Below, piece by piece: positions 1 to 9,442 of a stretch of 64,000 nucleotides of DNA. The position numbers and the translations under genes are program-made. Where the stretch lies: assembly GCF_024362805.1 (NCBI RefSeq), contig NZ_CP093299.1, forward strand, positions 1,798,001 through 1,862,000, given 5' to 3'. The DNA comes from Salipaludibacillus sp. LMS25. Its GTDB lineage: Bacteria > Bacillota > Bacilli > Bacillales > Salisediminibacteriaceae. Numbering within the stretch: position 1 is the stretch's first letter; every line of letters starts with the position of its first letter. The notes beneath the pieces were generated by a model that saw nothing but the letters and a program-made list of their open reading frames with translations, was not told the DNA's origin and did not search any database.

Positions 1-405
1 AAATCTGGGCCAAAGATAATTGAAGTTAACGGGAGGCCTGGTGGGGATCAAATTGCTTCTCAATTGCTATTTAATACTTATGGACTGGATATTTTTGAAG
101 AGACCGTAAATGTCTATTTAAATTTGCCCATAAAAAAGGATTTCCCAGTTAAAAGGGCCACTTCTATTGCTTTTTTGACCTCTCAAAATAACGGGAAAAT
201 TCTAAGCATACACGGACTTAATCATATCAAGAATGATCCTTCAGTTATCAATTATGACATAAATGTTAAACCTGGGGATTTCGTCAAAATTCCTGAAAGT
301 TCAGATGATCGGCTTGGATATGTAATTGCTACAGGAGAAAATCCTAGTGAAGCCAAAAAGAAAGCCCATGATTTGATTAATTGTATTAAATTAGAGTACG
401 CATAG
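1..405 (+). CDS. ATP-grasp domain protein, C-terminal part (5' end outside window)
   Basis: The frame is open from base 1, so this is the last 134 residues of a longer gene. Residues 8-16 read EVNGRPGGD, the acidic/asparagine metal-ATP motif that closes the catalytic part of ATP-grasp ligases. It is followed by a helix (YGLDIFEETVNVYLNLP) and a small C-terminal beta domain, as in carboxylate-amine ligases of the biotin carboxylase and D-Ala-D-Ala ligase fold. Known for the fold: ATP-dependent joining of a carboxylate to an amine or thiol through an acyl phosphate. The substrate cannot be told from this piece. A good intrinsic terminator follows at once. Confidence 0.75.
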   Translation, partial: KSGPKIIEVNGRPGGDQIASQLLFNTYGLDIFEETVNVYLNLPIKKDFPVKRATSIAFLTSQNNGKILSIHGLNHIKNDPSVINYDINVKPGDFVKIPESSDDRLGYVIATGENPSEAKKKAHDLINCIKLEYA

Positions 406-417
406 TTAGTTAGTAGA

Positions 418-454
418 GCCCTCATTCATTCTTGTGAATTTTTGAGGGTTTTTT
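418..454 (+). terminator. Rho-independent terminator after the ATP-grasp gene
   Basis: GCCCTCA (418-424) pairs with TGAGGG (443-448), with inner TTCA/TGAA pairing, and is followed by six T (449-454). It lies 13 bases after the stop codon. Confidence 0.85.
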
Positions 455-581
455 ATGTATGCCAACTATTTGAAAATACCAACGTTTTTTTCGATCGTAA
501 CGATTCAAATTATTCGTTTTACAGCCTGAAATCCCTACGATACTATTTTTATAAAGCTTAATTTAATGAAGAGGTGATGGA

Positions 582-1796
582 ATGTCCGTTTTAACCAGGA
601 AAAACTTTTTATTTTTTTTCCTTGCAGATATCATATCAGGATTCGGCGTTGGAATGAGTACCATTGGGGCTAATTGGTATTTATTAGATGAAACTGGGTC
701 AACAAGTGCAGTCGGTATAATGTTAGCTCTTAACGTCATAGCTGGCTTTCTTGTTTCCCCGTTGACTGGTATTCTTACAGATAAATTTAATCGAAAAGGA
801 GTCATCCAATTAACGTTTATTCTTCGCGCAGTGGCAATTGGGATATTAACAGCCGCTTTTATATTGGATGGATTTACCCTCATATACATTTATTTATTCG
901 CTATCATTAATGGGATTGGCTGGAGCATCTATATGTCCGCTTCTCGTAGTCTTATTCAAGAATTGTTACCTGAAAAAGACTTATCCAAAGGAAATTCTTT
1001 AATTGAGATCAGTTTACAAGTAGGAATGTTTATGGCAGGTGCAGCTTCTGGGTTTATTTATAAGTTTGCTGGCTTTGAAACCATACTATTAATTAATTGC
1101 TTAATGTTTGTAACGAGTAGTATATTTATGATTTTCGTTAAATATCAGTCCATTTTGTTAGTAGATAAGGATGAAGGGTTTCTGCAATCCTTTAAGAAAG
1201 GCATTCATTATTTACATTCACATCAATTAACGTTTCTCGTAGGATTTGTAGCGATCGTTCCTTTAGTATGTACGATGATTTTTAATGTAGTCTTACCGGA
1301 ATATGTGAGTAGTACTTTAAATGCAGACTCCATCGTCTTTGGCTTCTCAGATATGGCTTATGGCATTGGGGGATTGATCTCAGGTTTTATAGCAGCTCCT
1401 TTTGCGAAAAAAATCACTAAAAATAAAGCTATAACTGTTATCTTCTCGTTGGCAGTTCTCACTTTAGTGGGATTATCCTTTAATTCGCTCGTGATCATTA
1501 TATACCTAGGAAGCTTCTTAATAGGCTTCTCTAACTCCTCTATAAGAATTATTATGAACACGATGCTCATGGAAATTGTCCCTAAACCTTTAATGGGAAG
1601 AGCAATGTCAGTATGGATGGGCATTTCCTTATTTCTTCAAGCGGTCTTTGCAGGCGGGATGGGGCTACTTATCGATGTTTTTTCTCCAGGTGTAGGTTTT
1701 ATTTGCATGGCTGGATTAATGTTGTTTGGCTTAGTCCTGCATTATTTTGTCTCCAAACGTGACATTAAAACGAATTCCCGTTATGAGGTGGTTTAA
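582..1796 (+). CDS. MFS transporter (MFS_3-like exporter)
   Basis: A 404-residue integral membrane protein with about 12 hydrophobic segments, the usual size for the major facilitator superfamily. The loop after the second helix carries the motif-A-like GILTDKFNRKG (residues 63-73), and the second half repeats the pattern. The arrangement resembles the enterobactin-exporter/MFS_3 group, mostly proton-driven drug or siderophore exporters; the substrate is not readable here. The ATG at 582 is preceded by GAGGTGATGG at 571-580. The stop touches the next ATG with no gap (TAAATG), so it is translationally coupled to the flavodoxin-like gene. Confidence 0.85.
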   Translation: MSVLTRKNFLFFFLADIISGFGVGMSTIGANWYLLDETGSTSAVGIMLALNVIAGFLVSPLTGILTDKFNRKGVIQLTFILRAVAIGILTAAFILDGFTLIYIYLFAIINGIGWSIYMSASRSLIQELLPEKDLSKGNSLIEISLQVGMFMAGAASGFIYKFAGFETILLINCLMFVTSSIFMIFVKYQSILLVDKDEGFLQSFKKGIHYLHSHQLTFLVGFVAIVPLVCTMIFNVVLPEYVSSTLNADSIVFGFSDMAYGIGGLISGFIAAPFAKKITKNKAITVIFSLAVLTLVGLSFNSLVIIIYLGSFLIGFSNSSIRIIMNTMLMEIVPKPLMGRAMSVWMGISLFLQAVFAGGMGLLIDVFSPGVGFICMAGLMLFGLVLHYFVSKRDIKTNSRYEVV

Positions 1797-2369
1797 ATGA
1801 AACTTGGCGTGATTTATGGTAGCACAAGAGATCACGGAAATACAGAGATGTTAACAAAAGAAGTGATTAAAAGTCTCCCAGATGTAGTAAAAATTGATCT
1901 CAAAAATTATCAGTTTAAGGATATTGTAGATCAAAGACATGATATAGATGGGTTTTCTCCGGTAAAAGATGACTACGACCACATTATTGACCGCATCCTA
2001 ACGTGTGAGATTCTCATTTTTGCTACCCCGATTTATTGGTATGGCATGACGAGTGTGATGAAGAGGTTTATCGATCGTTGGTCACAAACGATAAGAGATC
2101 CAAATTATCCAAACTTTAAAGAGCAAATGAGCCAGAAACAAGCCTACATTATTGCAGTGGGAGGAGACGATCCTCGTGTAAAAGGCCTCCCTCTCATTGA
2201 ACAATTTACGTATATTTGTCAGTTCATTGGTTTAAATTATAAGGGATATGTGTTAGGAGAGGGATCAAAACCAAAAGACATTTTAAAAGACGAGAAAGCT
2301 CTAAATGATGCTCATAAGCTCGGAAAATTGTTAAAAAAGAGATTGCAAATGAAAACGTTGAATCAATAA
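1797..2369 (+). CDS. NAD(P)H-dependent flavodoxin-fold oxidoreductase
   Basis: A 190-residue protein with the FMN phosphate loop GSTRDHGNT at residues 8-16 and the second flavin motif ATPIYWYGM at 76-84, followed by a helix ending in RFIDRW. This is the NADPH-dependent FMN reductase / multimeric flavodoxin WrbA-like group, cytosolic enzymes that reduce quinones, azo compounds or flavin. The ATG follows the MFS stop directly and its ribosome site GAGGTGG lies inside the upstream gene, so the two form an operon. Coupling a reductase to an exporter suggests joint detoxification of a redox-active compound; that is inference. Confidence 0.85.
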   Translation: MKLGVIYGSTRDHGNTEMLTKEVIKSLPDVVKIDLKNYQFKDIVDQRHDIDGFSPVKDDYDHIIDRILTCEILIFATPIYWYGMTSVMKRFIDRWSQTIRDPNYPNFKEQMSQKQAYIIAVGGDDPRVKGLPLIEQFTYICQFIGLNYKGYVLGEGSKPKDILKDEKALNDAHKLGKLLKKRLQMKTLNQ

Positions 2370-3260
2370 TTAGAACAAAAATACAAAAGATTAAAAAGAA
2401 AAGGTTGGCGCACTATTTTTACTGCCCCAGTCATTTTCAAAATATTAAACCATAATTAAGATCGTATCTCTTATATTAAGATCATACGGTCTTATTTCAA
2501 AGTGTCCAATCATGGGTAGAAGTCTTAGAAAGCACACTGGATTCTAAACATACAGGAGCTAGAGCACACGCTATATTTCTTTTTCTAAGCCAGAACGAAA
2601 TACTGCTATGACTAAATATAGAAGTATATAGTTTGAAATAAGGAAACTAATGATTATTTCTACTGGTTGTTTTGTTTCAAGGTTTAGTGCTAAATGGTAG
2701 TATAAGGACTGATAACGCCTCGTAAGTTATGGAAGTTTAGTAAAGACAATTTTTCGTTACCTGGCTATTTAAAAATGCCAACAAAAATTTTGAATCTCCC
2801 CTAAAATCTAAATGGAGAAAGCTAGCTTTTTGGGTTGCCTATAGTTTCAGGGGGTTTTATTTTAGGTTAAAATGTTAGACTCGATTGTCATGCCCCCTTC
2901 TGTCTTGACTTCTGGGACCTCCATCCTATCATTCACACCCATTTTCAGATCAAAAAACAAGCAGAGAGATTAATCTCAATGCCTGCTTTTTTACTTTTCT
3001 ATCAGGTAAATGTCTGTCATAGTTAAATTTTCTACACGAACACCTGAACAATGATAACTAGTCTATATCACATGGTCCTTTTTAAAAAAGGGCTGCAGTG
3101 AAAGATGATGACTCCTGAAGGATCAGTGACGTCTGAAAATCCAATGATACACAGGGTTTATCGCATCGAGCCTTCGGGAAAGCGTCCTTCTCCAGTGGGA
3201 GATCAATGAATTAGTCGTTTTTACAAGGGTATTTTTAGGATAAAATTGGTTCATTAACTA
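2370..3260. other. Intergenic region between convergent genes
   Basis: About 890 bases without a credible gene; every frame is broken by stops. The only clear element is the bidirectional terminator at 2959-2992. I recognise no protein remnant. Confidence 0.6.
2959..2992. terminator. Bidirectional intrinsic terminator
   Basis: AAGCAG (2959-2964) pairs with CTGCTT (2983-2988), and GAGATT/AATCTC pairs inside. Six T follow on the plus strand and an A-rich run (T-rich on minus) precedes it, so it can serve both the plus-strand reductase and the minus-strand permease. Confidence 0.65.
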
Positions 3261-5870
3261 TTAAATATTCTCTTGTTTTAGAGTCTCAATGATATTTTCT
3301 TTCCTAACTTTAGATAGTGAGTATAGCATCGCCGAGCCCACAATAACAAACACTGCAACAATGACAAAGAGAATACTCATCCACGGAAGCTCAAAACGGT
3401 AATCAAAGGTGCTCATCATAGAGCGGTGTAATAAATACATGATGCCGATACTTATTGGCAGTCCATAAAGTAATGACTTCAATCCATAAAACATACTCTC
3501 ATACCGAATCATTTTGTTAAAAGATTTTGGAGTCATTCCAACCGACTTCAACATACCAAACTCCCTTTTACGTAAAGAAATACTCGTGGAGATAGTATTG
3601 AAAATGTTTGCAATTGAAATAATGGTAATTAGGGCGATAAACCCATAAATAAACACAGACATAAATAAAATAAATTGTTCCTGCTGCTGACGAGATTTGT
3701 ATACATTATAGATATTTATGTTGCCCTCAACTAACCCTTCAATCTCTTCTTGTGTTTTTATCGGGTCTGAGCTGTTTAAATAGATATATTCATTTGAATG
3801 GGTTCTACTTTCAAGCGTTAAAAGATGATTGTATACGGCTTCTGATACAAAGACCTTAATCGTACCTATCCCGCCACCAGTTGTAACTCCCATTGGTAAT
3901 TGGTCTGTGAGGGCCTCGATTGTAATTGTACTGACAAAGTCTTTCTTCTCGTTATCCCCATCGTCATATACTAAATCTAAAATCTCTCCTTCTGATGTAT
4001 TTATCGTTTTTATCTCCATCCTTTTCCCCTGTAGCTCATCCTGATATACCGCTTGATCTACAACAATAGCTTTAAATGACTTTTCATTAAATAACGGTTG
4101 CGCATCCGTTCCAATTTCCTTAGCATATTTTTCTAAACTTTCGTTATTCAGTGAAAAAACTTCTACATAATAGGGATACTGCCCTTCCTCTAATAAATCT
4201 GGCTCATTTTTCACCCGTTCTCTTAATAAATCAGAAATATTCGTTTCGTCAACCATCGTATAAAAGGCCGTTTCTTCCAAAATAGCATAATCAGTAACAT
4301 CCTCTAAACTAGAAATGGCATCTAATGACTGTTCATCCATCTCAAAATTTTCCGACAAATAAATTTGAATATCGTAATTTATATCCTCTAGGGAGAGCTC
4401 AATGGACCTCTCAAGTGTATGCGTAAAAAAGGATACAACTAGGAATAGAATAATACTGATAACCAACGAGAAAACAGTAATTTGATATTTGCGTTTATTT
4501 CTCTTTATATTTTTCAAACCAATTTCGGCTTCCATTCCAAATAAATGACGAACTAGTTTAGCCGTTTTAATTACTTTACCCGTTAGCTTAATATCTGTCG
4601 TTTGACGGATGGCATCAATAGCTGATATTTTTGATGCTTTTCTAGCCGGTAAATAGGTAGAAATAAAGATTGTGACGATCGATATGGAAATGGCGATAAA
4701 AACAGAGATTGGTGTGACAATAACCGTTAATTTCTCAGTTGTGTTTAACGCATCTTGAAATAATCTGTTACTAAACCAAAACGTAACACCAATTCCTGCT
4801 AACCCAGATAGAATTCCTAATGGAACGCTTATTAAACCAATGATTGTTCCTTCAAAGAAAACAGAATTTCTCTTTTGTTTTTTTGTAGCACCAACACTAG
4901 ATAGCATACCTAAATGTCTGGCACGCTCTGATACAGAAATCGCAAATGCATTGTAGATTAAGGCAATTGAACCAACTATAATTACTAACATTATGATGCC
5001 TGCTAAGGAATACATCGTGCTTCTTAAATTATCATTCTTCGTTATCCCATGGAAACGTAGTAACTCTGTGTTATAGTTAAGGTTTTGTGAGTCTAGACCA
5101 ATCTCACTTGCTAACTGTTCTGCATCAGTGTATAGCGAACGATTGACTTTGGTGAGCGCAACCGAAGCAACCGAAGGATACTTATCTGTGATGAGTGACA
5201 TATCTGTATACGTAATAGCTGTATACCCTGGTGCCCATGTCGGCTCCCATGTTGGCCGTTCCATTATTCCTACAACCTCATAAGTTATGGATTCAGTATG
5301 TTCTAATGTCTCTTTAATTTCATCATCTTCAAAACGCAAAGAATAGTGCTGTGTAATCGGATCCTCTTGTTCCTCCTCTTCTAGGAAAACACGCTCTCCA
5401 ACTTCTAGTGTCAGCTTATCTCCAATCTCATAGTCAAGTTTCGCATTTGTTAAAATCTCTGTCGATAAAACGATCTCATCTGGCGCCTTTGGAAATCTCC
5501 CTTCACTCAATGTCATCGGGACATTCTCAAAACCACTTTCATTATAGCCTCTAACAAAAATATAAGGCTTATATTTATTTGCACTCCCCTCTAAATAGGA
5601 ATAGCCCCTGTCTTCTGAAAGGATAAATTGGTTAGTCGCTGCGTCATTCTTGATGGCTTCGGCCTGTTCTTCATTCACATCGTAATACTGAACATGCCAT
5701 TCTCCTTGTTCGGCTATTAATTGTCGCTGCATTAAATCTAAGAAAGAGATGACTAATGTAGCAACAGCTGTAATCATTGCAACAGATATTATCGTACCGA
5801 TAATGGTTACAAGTGTCCTTCGCTTGTTTTGTGTAAGATGCCTGATTGTAAGCTTATGCATGATGTTCAT
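3261..5870 (-). CDS. ABC transporter permease, two FtsX/MacB-type domains
   Basis: An 869-residue membrane protein: N-terminal transmembrane helix (about residues 20-48), a large extracellular domain (about 50-270), three helices with the FtsX signature ERARHLGMLSSVGATKKQKR near 310-340, then a second unit with its own anchor helix (about 470-490), extracellular domain and three C-terminal helices with LRKREFGMLKSVGMTPKSFN. This is the double FtsX layout of MacB/LolCE-type permeases, which use ATP hydrolysis to move or sense peptides and lipids at the outer face of the membrane and do not form a classical channel. The ATG overlaps the stop of the ATPase gene (ATGA), so the two are coupled. 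With the adjoining two-component system, a role in peptide-antibiotic or envelope-stress resistance is likely; substrate unknown. Confidence 0.85.
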   Translation of the reverse strand: MNIMHKLTIRHLTQNKRRTLVTIIGTIISVAMITAVATLVISFLDLMQRQLIAEQGEWHVQYYDVNEEQAEAIKNDAATNQFILSEDRGYSYLEGSANKYKPYIFVRGYNESGFENVPMTLSEGRFPKAPDEIVLSTEILTNAKLDYEIGDKLTLEVGERVFLEEEEQEDPITQHYSLRFEDDEIKETLEHTESITYEVVGIMERPTWEPTWAPGYTAITYTDMSLITDKYPSVASVALTKVNRSLYTDAEQLASEIGLDSQNLNYNTELLRFHGITKNDNLRSTMYSLAGIIMLVIIVGSIALIYNAFAISVSERARHLGMLSSVGATKKQKRNSVFFEGTIIGLISVPLGILSGLAGIGVTFWFSNRLFQDALNTTEKLTVIVTPISVFIAISISIVTIFISTYLPARKASKISAIDAIRQTTDIKLTGKVIKTAKLVRHLFGMEAEIGLKNIKRNKRKYQITVFSLVISIILFLVVSFFTHTLERSIELSLEDINYDIQIYLSENFEMDEQSLDAISSLEDVTDYAILEETAFYTMVDETNISDLLRERVKNEPDLLEEGQYPYYVEVFSLNNESLEKYAKEIGTDAQPLFNEKSFKAIVVDQAVYQDELQGKRMEIKTINTSEGEILDLVYDDGDNEKKDFVSTITIEALTDQLPMGVTTGGGIGTIKVFVSEAVYNHLLTLESRTHSNEYIYLNSSDPIKTQEEIEGLVEGNINIYNVYKSRQQQEQFILFMSVFIYGFIALITIISIANIFNTISTSISLRKREFGMLKSVGMTPKSFNKMIRYESMFYGLKSLLYGLPISIGIMYLLHRSMMSTFDYRFELPWMSILFVIVAVFVIVGSAMLYSLSKVRKENIIETLKQENI

Positions 5871-6550
5871 TGACGAATCACCTCGTCCTTAGCAACCTTT
5901 CCATCCTCTATTGCAATCACTCGATCAGCCTGAAGAGCAATCTGTTCATCATGGGTAATAACAATTAACGTTTGATTAAACGATTTATTAAACATTTTTA
6001 ACAGATCCATAATCTCGCTACTATTTTTACTATCAAGGTTACCAGTAGGCTCGTCAGCCAACATAATTGCGGGATTACTAATGAGGGCACGTCCGATAGA
6101 AACCCGTTGCTGTTGTCCTCCTGACAGCTGGTTAGGCAGATGAGTTAATCGATTCGTCAAACCTAGAGTTTTCACCATATCATTAAATTGTTCCTCATCC
6201 ACTTTGTGCTCATCCAATAAAAGCGGCAAAGTAATATTTTCTTCCACCGTTAAAATAGGGATGAGATTGTAAAATTGATAAATTAAACCGATTTGTCTTC
6301 TTCGGAAAATCGCTAACTGCGTTTCATTTAATGCATAAATATCGGCCTGATCTACAAATACCTTTCCACTTGTTGGCCGATCTACCCCACCAAGTAAATG
6401 GAGTAGTGTCGATTTACCCGAACCAGATGGCCCTATGATTGCGACAAACTCCCCTTTTTTCACACTAAACGAAACGTCATTAAGAGCTTCTACAGCCGTA
6501 TCACCCTTGCCGTACACTTTTGACAGATTTTCTATTCTTAAGATTTCCAT
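5867..6550 (-). CDS. ABC transporter ATP-binding protein (MacB/LolD type)
   Basis: A 227-residue ATPase: Walker [10 protein letters not shown] at 40-48, Q-loop [10 protein letters not shown] near 91-100, signature LSGGQQQR at 142-149, Walker B with ADEPTGNLD at 165-173, H-loop ITHDEQIA near 200. The [10 protein letters not shown] form is typical of the MacB/LolD/BceA group. It powers the FtsX-type permease encoded next. A GGAGG ribosome site stands about 8 bases before the ATG. About 100 bases separate it from the kinase gene and hold an inverted repeat and promoter-like hexamers, so the transporter pair probably has its own regulated promoter. Confidence 0.92.
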   Translation of the reverse strand: MEILRIENLSKVYGKGDTAVEALNDVSFSVKKGEFVAIIGPSGSGKSTLLHLLGGVDRPTSGKVFVDQADIYALNETQLAIFRRRQIGLIYQFYNLIPILTVEENITLPLLLDEHKVDEEQFNDMVKTLGLTNRLTHLPNQLSGGQQQRVSIGRALISNPAIMLADEPTGNLDSKNSSEIMDLLKMFNKSFNQTLIVITHDEQIALQADRVIAIEDGKVAKDEVIRQ

Positions 6551-6582
6551 TTAATAACCTCCATGTTTTACTTGTTACTCCT

Positions 6583-6641
6583 ACTATATCTGTCAAAAAT
6601 GACTGTCCGGTGACTCTTAAGTGACAGTTTCGTCACTTAAG
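6583..6641 (-). promoter_or_regulatory. Candidate response-regulator operator and promoter for the ABC pair
   Basis: A perfect inverted repeat, CTTAAGTGAC (6616-6625) and GTCACTTAAG (6632-6641), lies upstream of the ATPase gene. Downstream on the minus strand are a TATAGT hexamer (6583-6588) and a TTGACA (6591-6596). Neither has a good partner at standard spacing, which suits an activator-dependent promoter. That the operon's own response regulator binds here is inference. Confidence 0.45.
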
Positions 6642-6652
6642 GTGAAAGAACC

Positions 6653-7663
6653 TTACATGACGTGTTTATAAAATTTAAGTGTGAATTCTGTGCCATGCCC
6701 GACTTTGCTTGTGACTTCAATACTACCATGCTGGCTTGTAATAATTTTCTCCGCTAACGCAAGTCCAATCCCAATACTGTCCTCTCCAGCATTTTTCCCT
6801 TTATAAAATCGTTTGAATATGTATGGTAGATCTTTTTTAGCGATTCCTTTCCCATTATCAACTATTTGAATCTGGGTAAATAACACATTTTCTGAGTAGC
6901 TTATTGTCACTTTCCCTTTTTCAGGTGTATGCTCCACACAGTTTTTTAAAATATTGATAAGGGCTTCAGACGTCCAATTAAAATCTCCGAAATAGGAAAC
7001 ATCTGACTCCCCATGAATTTCCAGAGTCTGATGTTTAATGTCCATTGGAATGAGAAGTGGCTCTGTTGATTTATCAATAAGTTCCCTTACAACAATTGGA
7101 TGTCGTTTAAATTGAACTGAGCCTGCATCTATTTTTGAAAGTTTCAATAAGGAGGAGACTAACCATTCCATCCTCTCCATCTGCACCCTAATATTTCTTG
7201 TGAACTCTAATCTCTTTTCCTCGGATAACCTTGAGTGACTTAATAGATCAGCCATAACCATCATGGATGTGACTGGGGTTTTGAGTTGGTGAGAAATATC
7301 TGAAATAGCTTCAGTCAGTTTGCTTTTATCTCGTTGAAGGCTCGTGCCCTGCTCCCACAACATTAAGGTTACTTTGTATATATCATTTTTCAACATACTT
7401 AGTTCCCCTTCTTTGTTATCACGGACGTCGAGAGTGACATCCCCTCTACTTATTTTCCTTAGATAACCAGATAGTTTTCGAATTTCCCTGTATCTCCAAT
7501 TTGTAAAAATGAATGTGATCATCATAAGGAGAATGGATAAGATAATGACAATATGGATAGAAAACCGGGGGAACAAAATGACTGAATAGATTGCTAAACC
7601 ACTGATAACCACCATCACAACTAAAAGCATTTGTATTTCACGGTTGCGAAACACCCTAGTCAC
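6653..7663 (-). CDS. Sensor histidine kinase
   Basis: A 336-residue membrane kinase: two close helices (about 11-32 and 37-55) with almost no extracellular loop, a HAMP-like linker (60-110), H-box SDISHQLKTP with His125, then the HATPase domain with the N box near LINILKNCVEHTP and G boxes DNGKGIAKKD and GIGIGLALAEKI. A sensor with hardly any external domain is usual for kinases that read the state of a neighbouring ABC transporter. It phosphorylates the response regulator encoded just upstream, whose 3' end it overlaps by 8 bases. Confidence 0.92.
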   Translation of the reverse strand: MTRVFRNREIQMLLVVMVVISGLAIYSVILFPRFSIHIVIILSILLMMITFIFTNWRYREIRKLSGYLRKISRGDVTLDVRDNKEGELSMLKNDIYKVTLMLWEQGTSLQRDKSKLTEAISDISHQLKTPVTSMMVMADLLSHSRLSEEKRLEFTRNIRVQMERMEWLVSSLLKLSKIDAGSVQFKRHPIVVRELIDKSTEPLLIPMDIKHQTLEIHGESDVSYFGDFNWTSEALINILKNCVEHTPEKGKVTISYSENVLFTQIQIVDNGKGIAKKDLPYIFKRFYKGKNAGEDSIGIGLALAEKIITSQHGSIEVTSKVGHGTEFTLKFYKHVM

Positions 7664-8348
7664 CTACCTTATAACCTAAACCACGAACTGTTTTTATAAT
7701 CGTTGGCTTTTGGGGATTATCTTCTAATTTTTCTCGTAATCGTTTAATATAAACCGTTAATGTATTATCATTGACAAAATCACCTGCTACGTCCCAAATC
7801 CGTTCTAATAACTGATTTCTTGATAGAACTTGACCAATATGATTGCCAAAAATAAGAAGAAGCCGATATTCCAAAGCTGTTACAAATATCTCCTCTCCAT
7901 GTTTATACACTTTTCCTTCTAATGTATTTATTTGAATAGAGTCCATTTCGATAGTTGATTTTGTTTGTACTGGCTTATGATATCTTCGCAATACAGTACG
8001 TATCCGTGAAAGCAGTTCTCTGACTCTGAATGGCTTTGTAATATAGTCATCAGCTCCCATATCAAGACCCATTACAACATTCACTTCATCATCAATGGCC
8101 GTCAAAAAAATAACAGGTATATCACTAGCACCCTTTACTTGTTTGCATAAGTCATAGCCACTACCATCTGGTAAGGATAAGTCAAATAAACATAAATCAA
8201 TCGTGTTTAATTGTTGTTCGAGATATGTCCTTGCTGAGCCAGCGTCGTAACAAAGTATCGTCTCGAAATGATCCTGTTGTAACGAATAGTCTAAACCCGA
8301 AGCAATTGTTCGATCGTCTTCTACAAGCAATATTTTCACTTTTCTCAC
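7656..8348 (-). CDS. OmpR-family response regulator
   Basis: A 230-residue two-domain regulator. The receiver has acidic residues LVEDD (8-12), phosphoacceptor Asp56 in CLFDLSLPDG and the conserved lysine in TKPF near 105. The C-terminal winged helix ends in VNDNTLTVYIKRLREKLE and VRGLGYKVG, the OmpR/PhoB pattern. First gene of a four-gene minus-strand set (regulator, kinase, ATPase, permease), the common order for peptide-sensing resistance modules of Firmicutes. It likely acts on the inverted repeat before the ATPase gene. Confidence 0.93.
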   Translation of the reverse strand: MRKVKILLVEDDRTIASGLDYSLQQDHFETILCYDAGSARTYLEQQLNTIDLCLFDLSLPDGSGYDLCKQVKGASDIPVIFLTAIDDEVNVVMGLDMGADDYITKPFRVRELLSRIRTVLRRYHKPVQTKSTIEMDSIQINTLEGKVYKHGEEIFVTALEYRLLLIFGNHIGQVLSRNQLLERIWDVAGDFVNDNTLTVYIKRLREKLEDNPQKPTIIKTVRGLGYKVGD

Positions 8349-8443
8349 GCTCCAATTAGAGTACTAAGCATTTTAATTATACAACAGAGCTTTCTTTTCA
8401 TTTCCTGTACATCGTCATAGTTTTATCTTACCTTGTTTTCATT

Positions 8444-8683
8444 CTATTTTTTCATTTTTTCGATATACTTGTGTAAATCTAAGTCTAGGTTTGAAGAATT
8501 AAAATACGAGGGATTACACTTAAGCTTCCTGTATGGAATACAAAGTGGTGTACCTACAATAGGACCCACAGTGACTTTAGCGAAAGTAAAATAAGCGGAT
8601 ATTTTCCGGTTAGATGCAGAAGAGAGCTCATTTTGGGGAATATAGGGGGAAATTTTCCGATTATGCAAAGCAACACGAGCCAT
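8444..8683 (-). pseudogene. Decayed C-terminal copy of a siderophore ABC ATPase gene
   Basis: An 80-codon frame containing VTVGPIVGTPLCIPYRK. This matches VTVDPIIGTPLCIPYGK at the C-terminus of the intact ATPase encoded at 10307-11110. The match is visible in DNA: 8528-8575 and 10334-10381 agree at about 41 of 48 bases by eye. None of the catalytic ATPase motifs is present. The N-terminal half of the frame consists of the NRKIS repeat sequence. It is therefore a remnant of a duplicated or replaced ATPase gene and not a working small protein. Confidence 0.7.
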
Positions 8684-8776
8684 TTTTAGATTTTCCGAAT
8701 CGATAGACGGAATCTCTCCGTCTATTTAAGCTAATGTCAATGCTTATGACCATTTAAGAGAATTTTTTCCGTCTAT
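8601..8776. repeat. Short intergenic repeat (ATTTTCCG / TCCGTCTA units)
   Basis: ATTTTCCG occurs at 8601-8608, 8652-8659 and 8690-8697. TAGACGGA (8704-8711) is inverted as TCCGTCTA at 8717-8724, and TTCCGTCTATT recurs near 8768-8777. In translation the first units give NRKIS-P/A-Y, so the array mimics a short ORF. Confidence 0.5.
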
Positions 8777-8779
8777 TAC

Positions 8780-9442
8780 TCATATCGGGTTTTTAACCTG
8801 ATCCCCCAACCGATAAGAGCGGATCCTCACGATCCCAGATGCAGGAATCAGCATCTTTTTATCGACTAGCTGAGCAAGCACTTTTTTCACCGTCTTGTCA
8901 CTTAGTTTTAAATGCTTCTGGACTTCTATAGGGGATATCACTTCTCCTTTTCGAATGGCCAGCCGCAGCACTTCCTTTTCTACTAAAGATAGGCTGGTCT
9001 GGTCCAGGTCATCTCCAAGCCATCGGCCAATCACTTGCTGAACAATTTGTTGGCATCGACGAGGATTCTCTTTAACTTGGTCATATGAAAAGCGGATCAC
9101 GGTCCATCCGTCAATCACCAACTGGTTTTGACGTTCAAGGCTGTCGGAAAATTGCCATCTGCTTATGTTCTTTAAGTGAGGGCCGTATCCGTCAATCTCA
9201 AGGCAAATGCGGATGCCGGGACGAATATAAGCAAAATCCAAATATCTTTGGCCATCCTTAAAATCATTGACTTCATATTCTGGATACAGATAACGAAAAT
9301 GATAAAATAAAGGCCACCACACTTGCTTCAAAAACAACTTTTCAGCATGTTTGTGACCTTCTTGTAAGCGCCGCAACCGTTCACCGGTTCTTGCCTGCAA
9401 GTGAGCATTCATAAAGGTCTGATATTCTTCTGAAAACCCCAT
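8780..9442 (-). CDS. DUF559-like endonuclease-fold protein with C-terminal winged helix
   Basis: A 220-residue soluble protein. Residues about 67-125 (YLDFAYIRPGIRICLEIDGY, then FSDSLERQNQLVIDGWTVIRF) follow the D-x(n)-ExD/K-like core of PD-(D/E)XK nuclease-fold proteins related to DUF559 and Vsr. The last 60 residues (EVLRLAIRKGEVISPIEVQKHLKLSDKTVKKVLAQLVDKKML) look like a winged helix-turn-helix. The ATG has a strong GGAGGAGGAT ribosome site. It stands alone. A nuclease activity is inferred from fold only; members of this group are poorly characterised. Confidence 0.7.
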   Translation of the reverse strand: MGFSEEYQTFMNAHLQARTGERLRRLQEGHKHAEKLFLKQVWWPLFYHFRYLYPEYEVNDFKDGQRYLDFAYIRPGIRICLEIDGYGPHLKNISRWQFSDSLERQNQLVIDGWTVIRFSYDQVKENPRRCQQIVQQVIGRWLGDDLDQTSLSLVEKEVLRLAIRKGEVISPIEVQKHLKLSDKTVKKVLAQLVDKKMLIPASGIVRIRSYRLGDQVKNPI

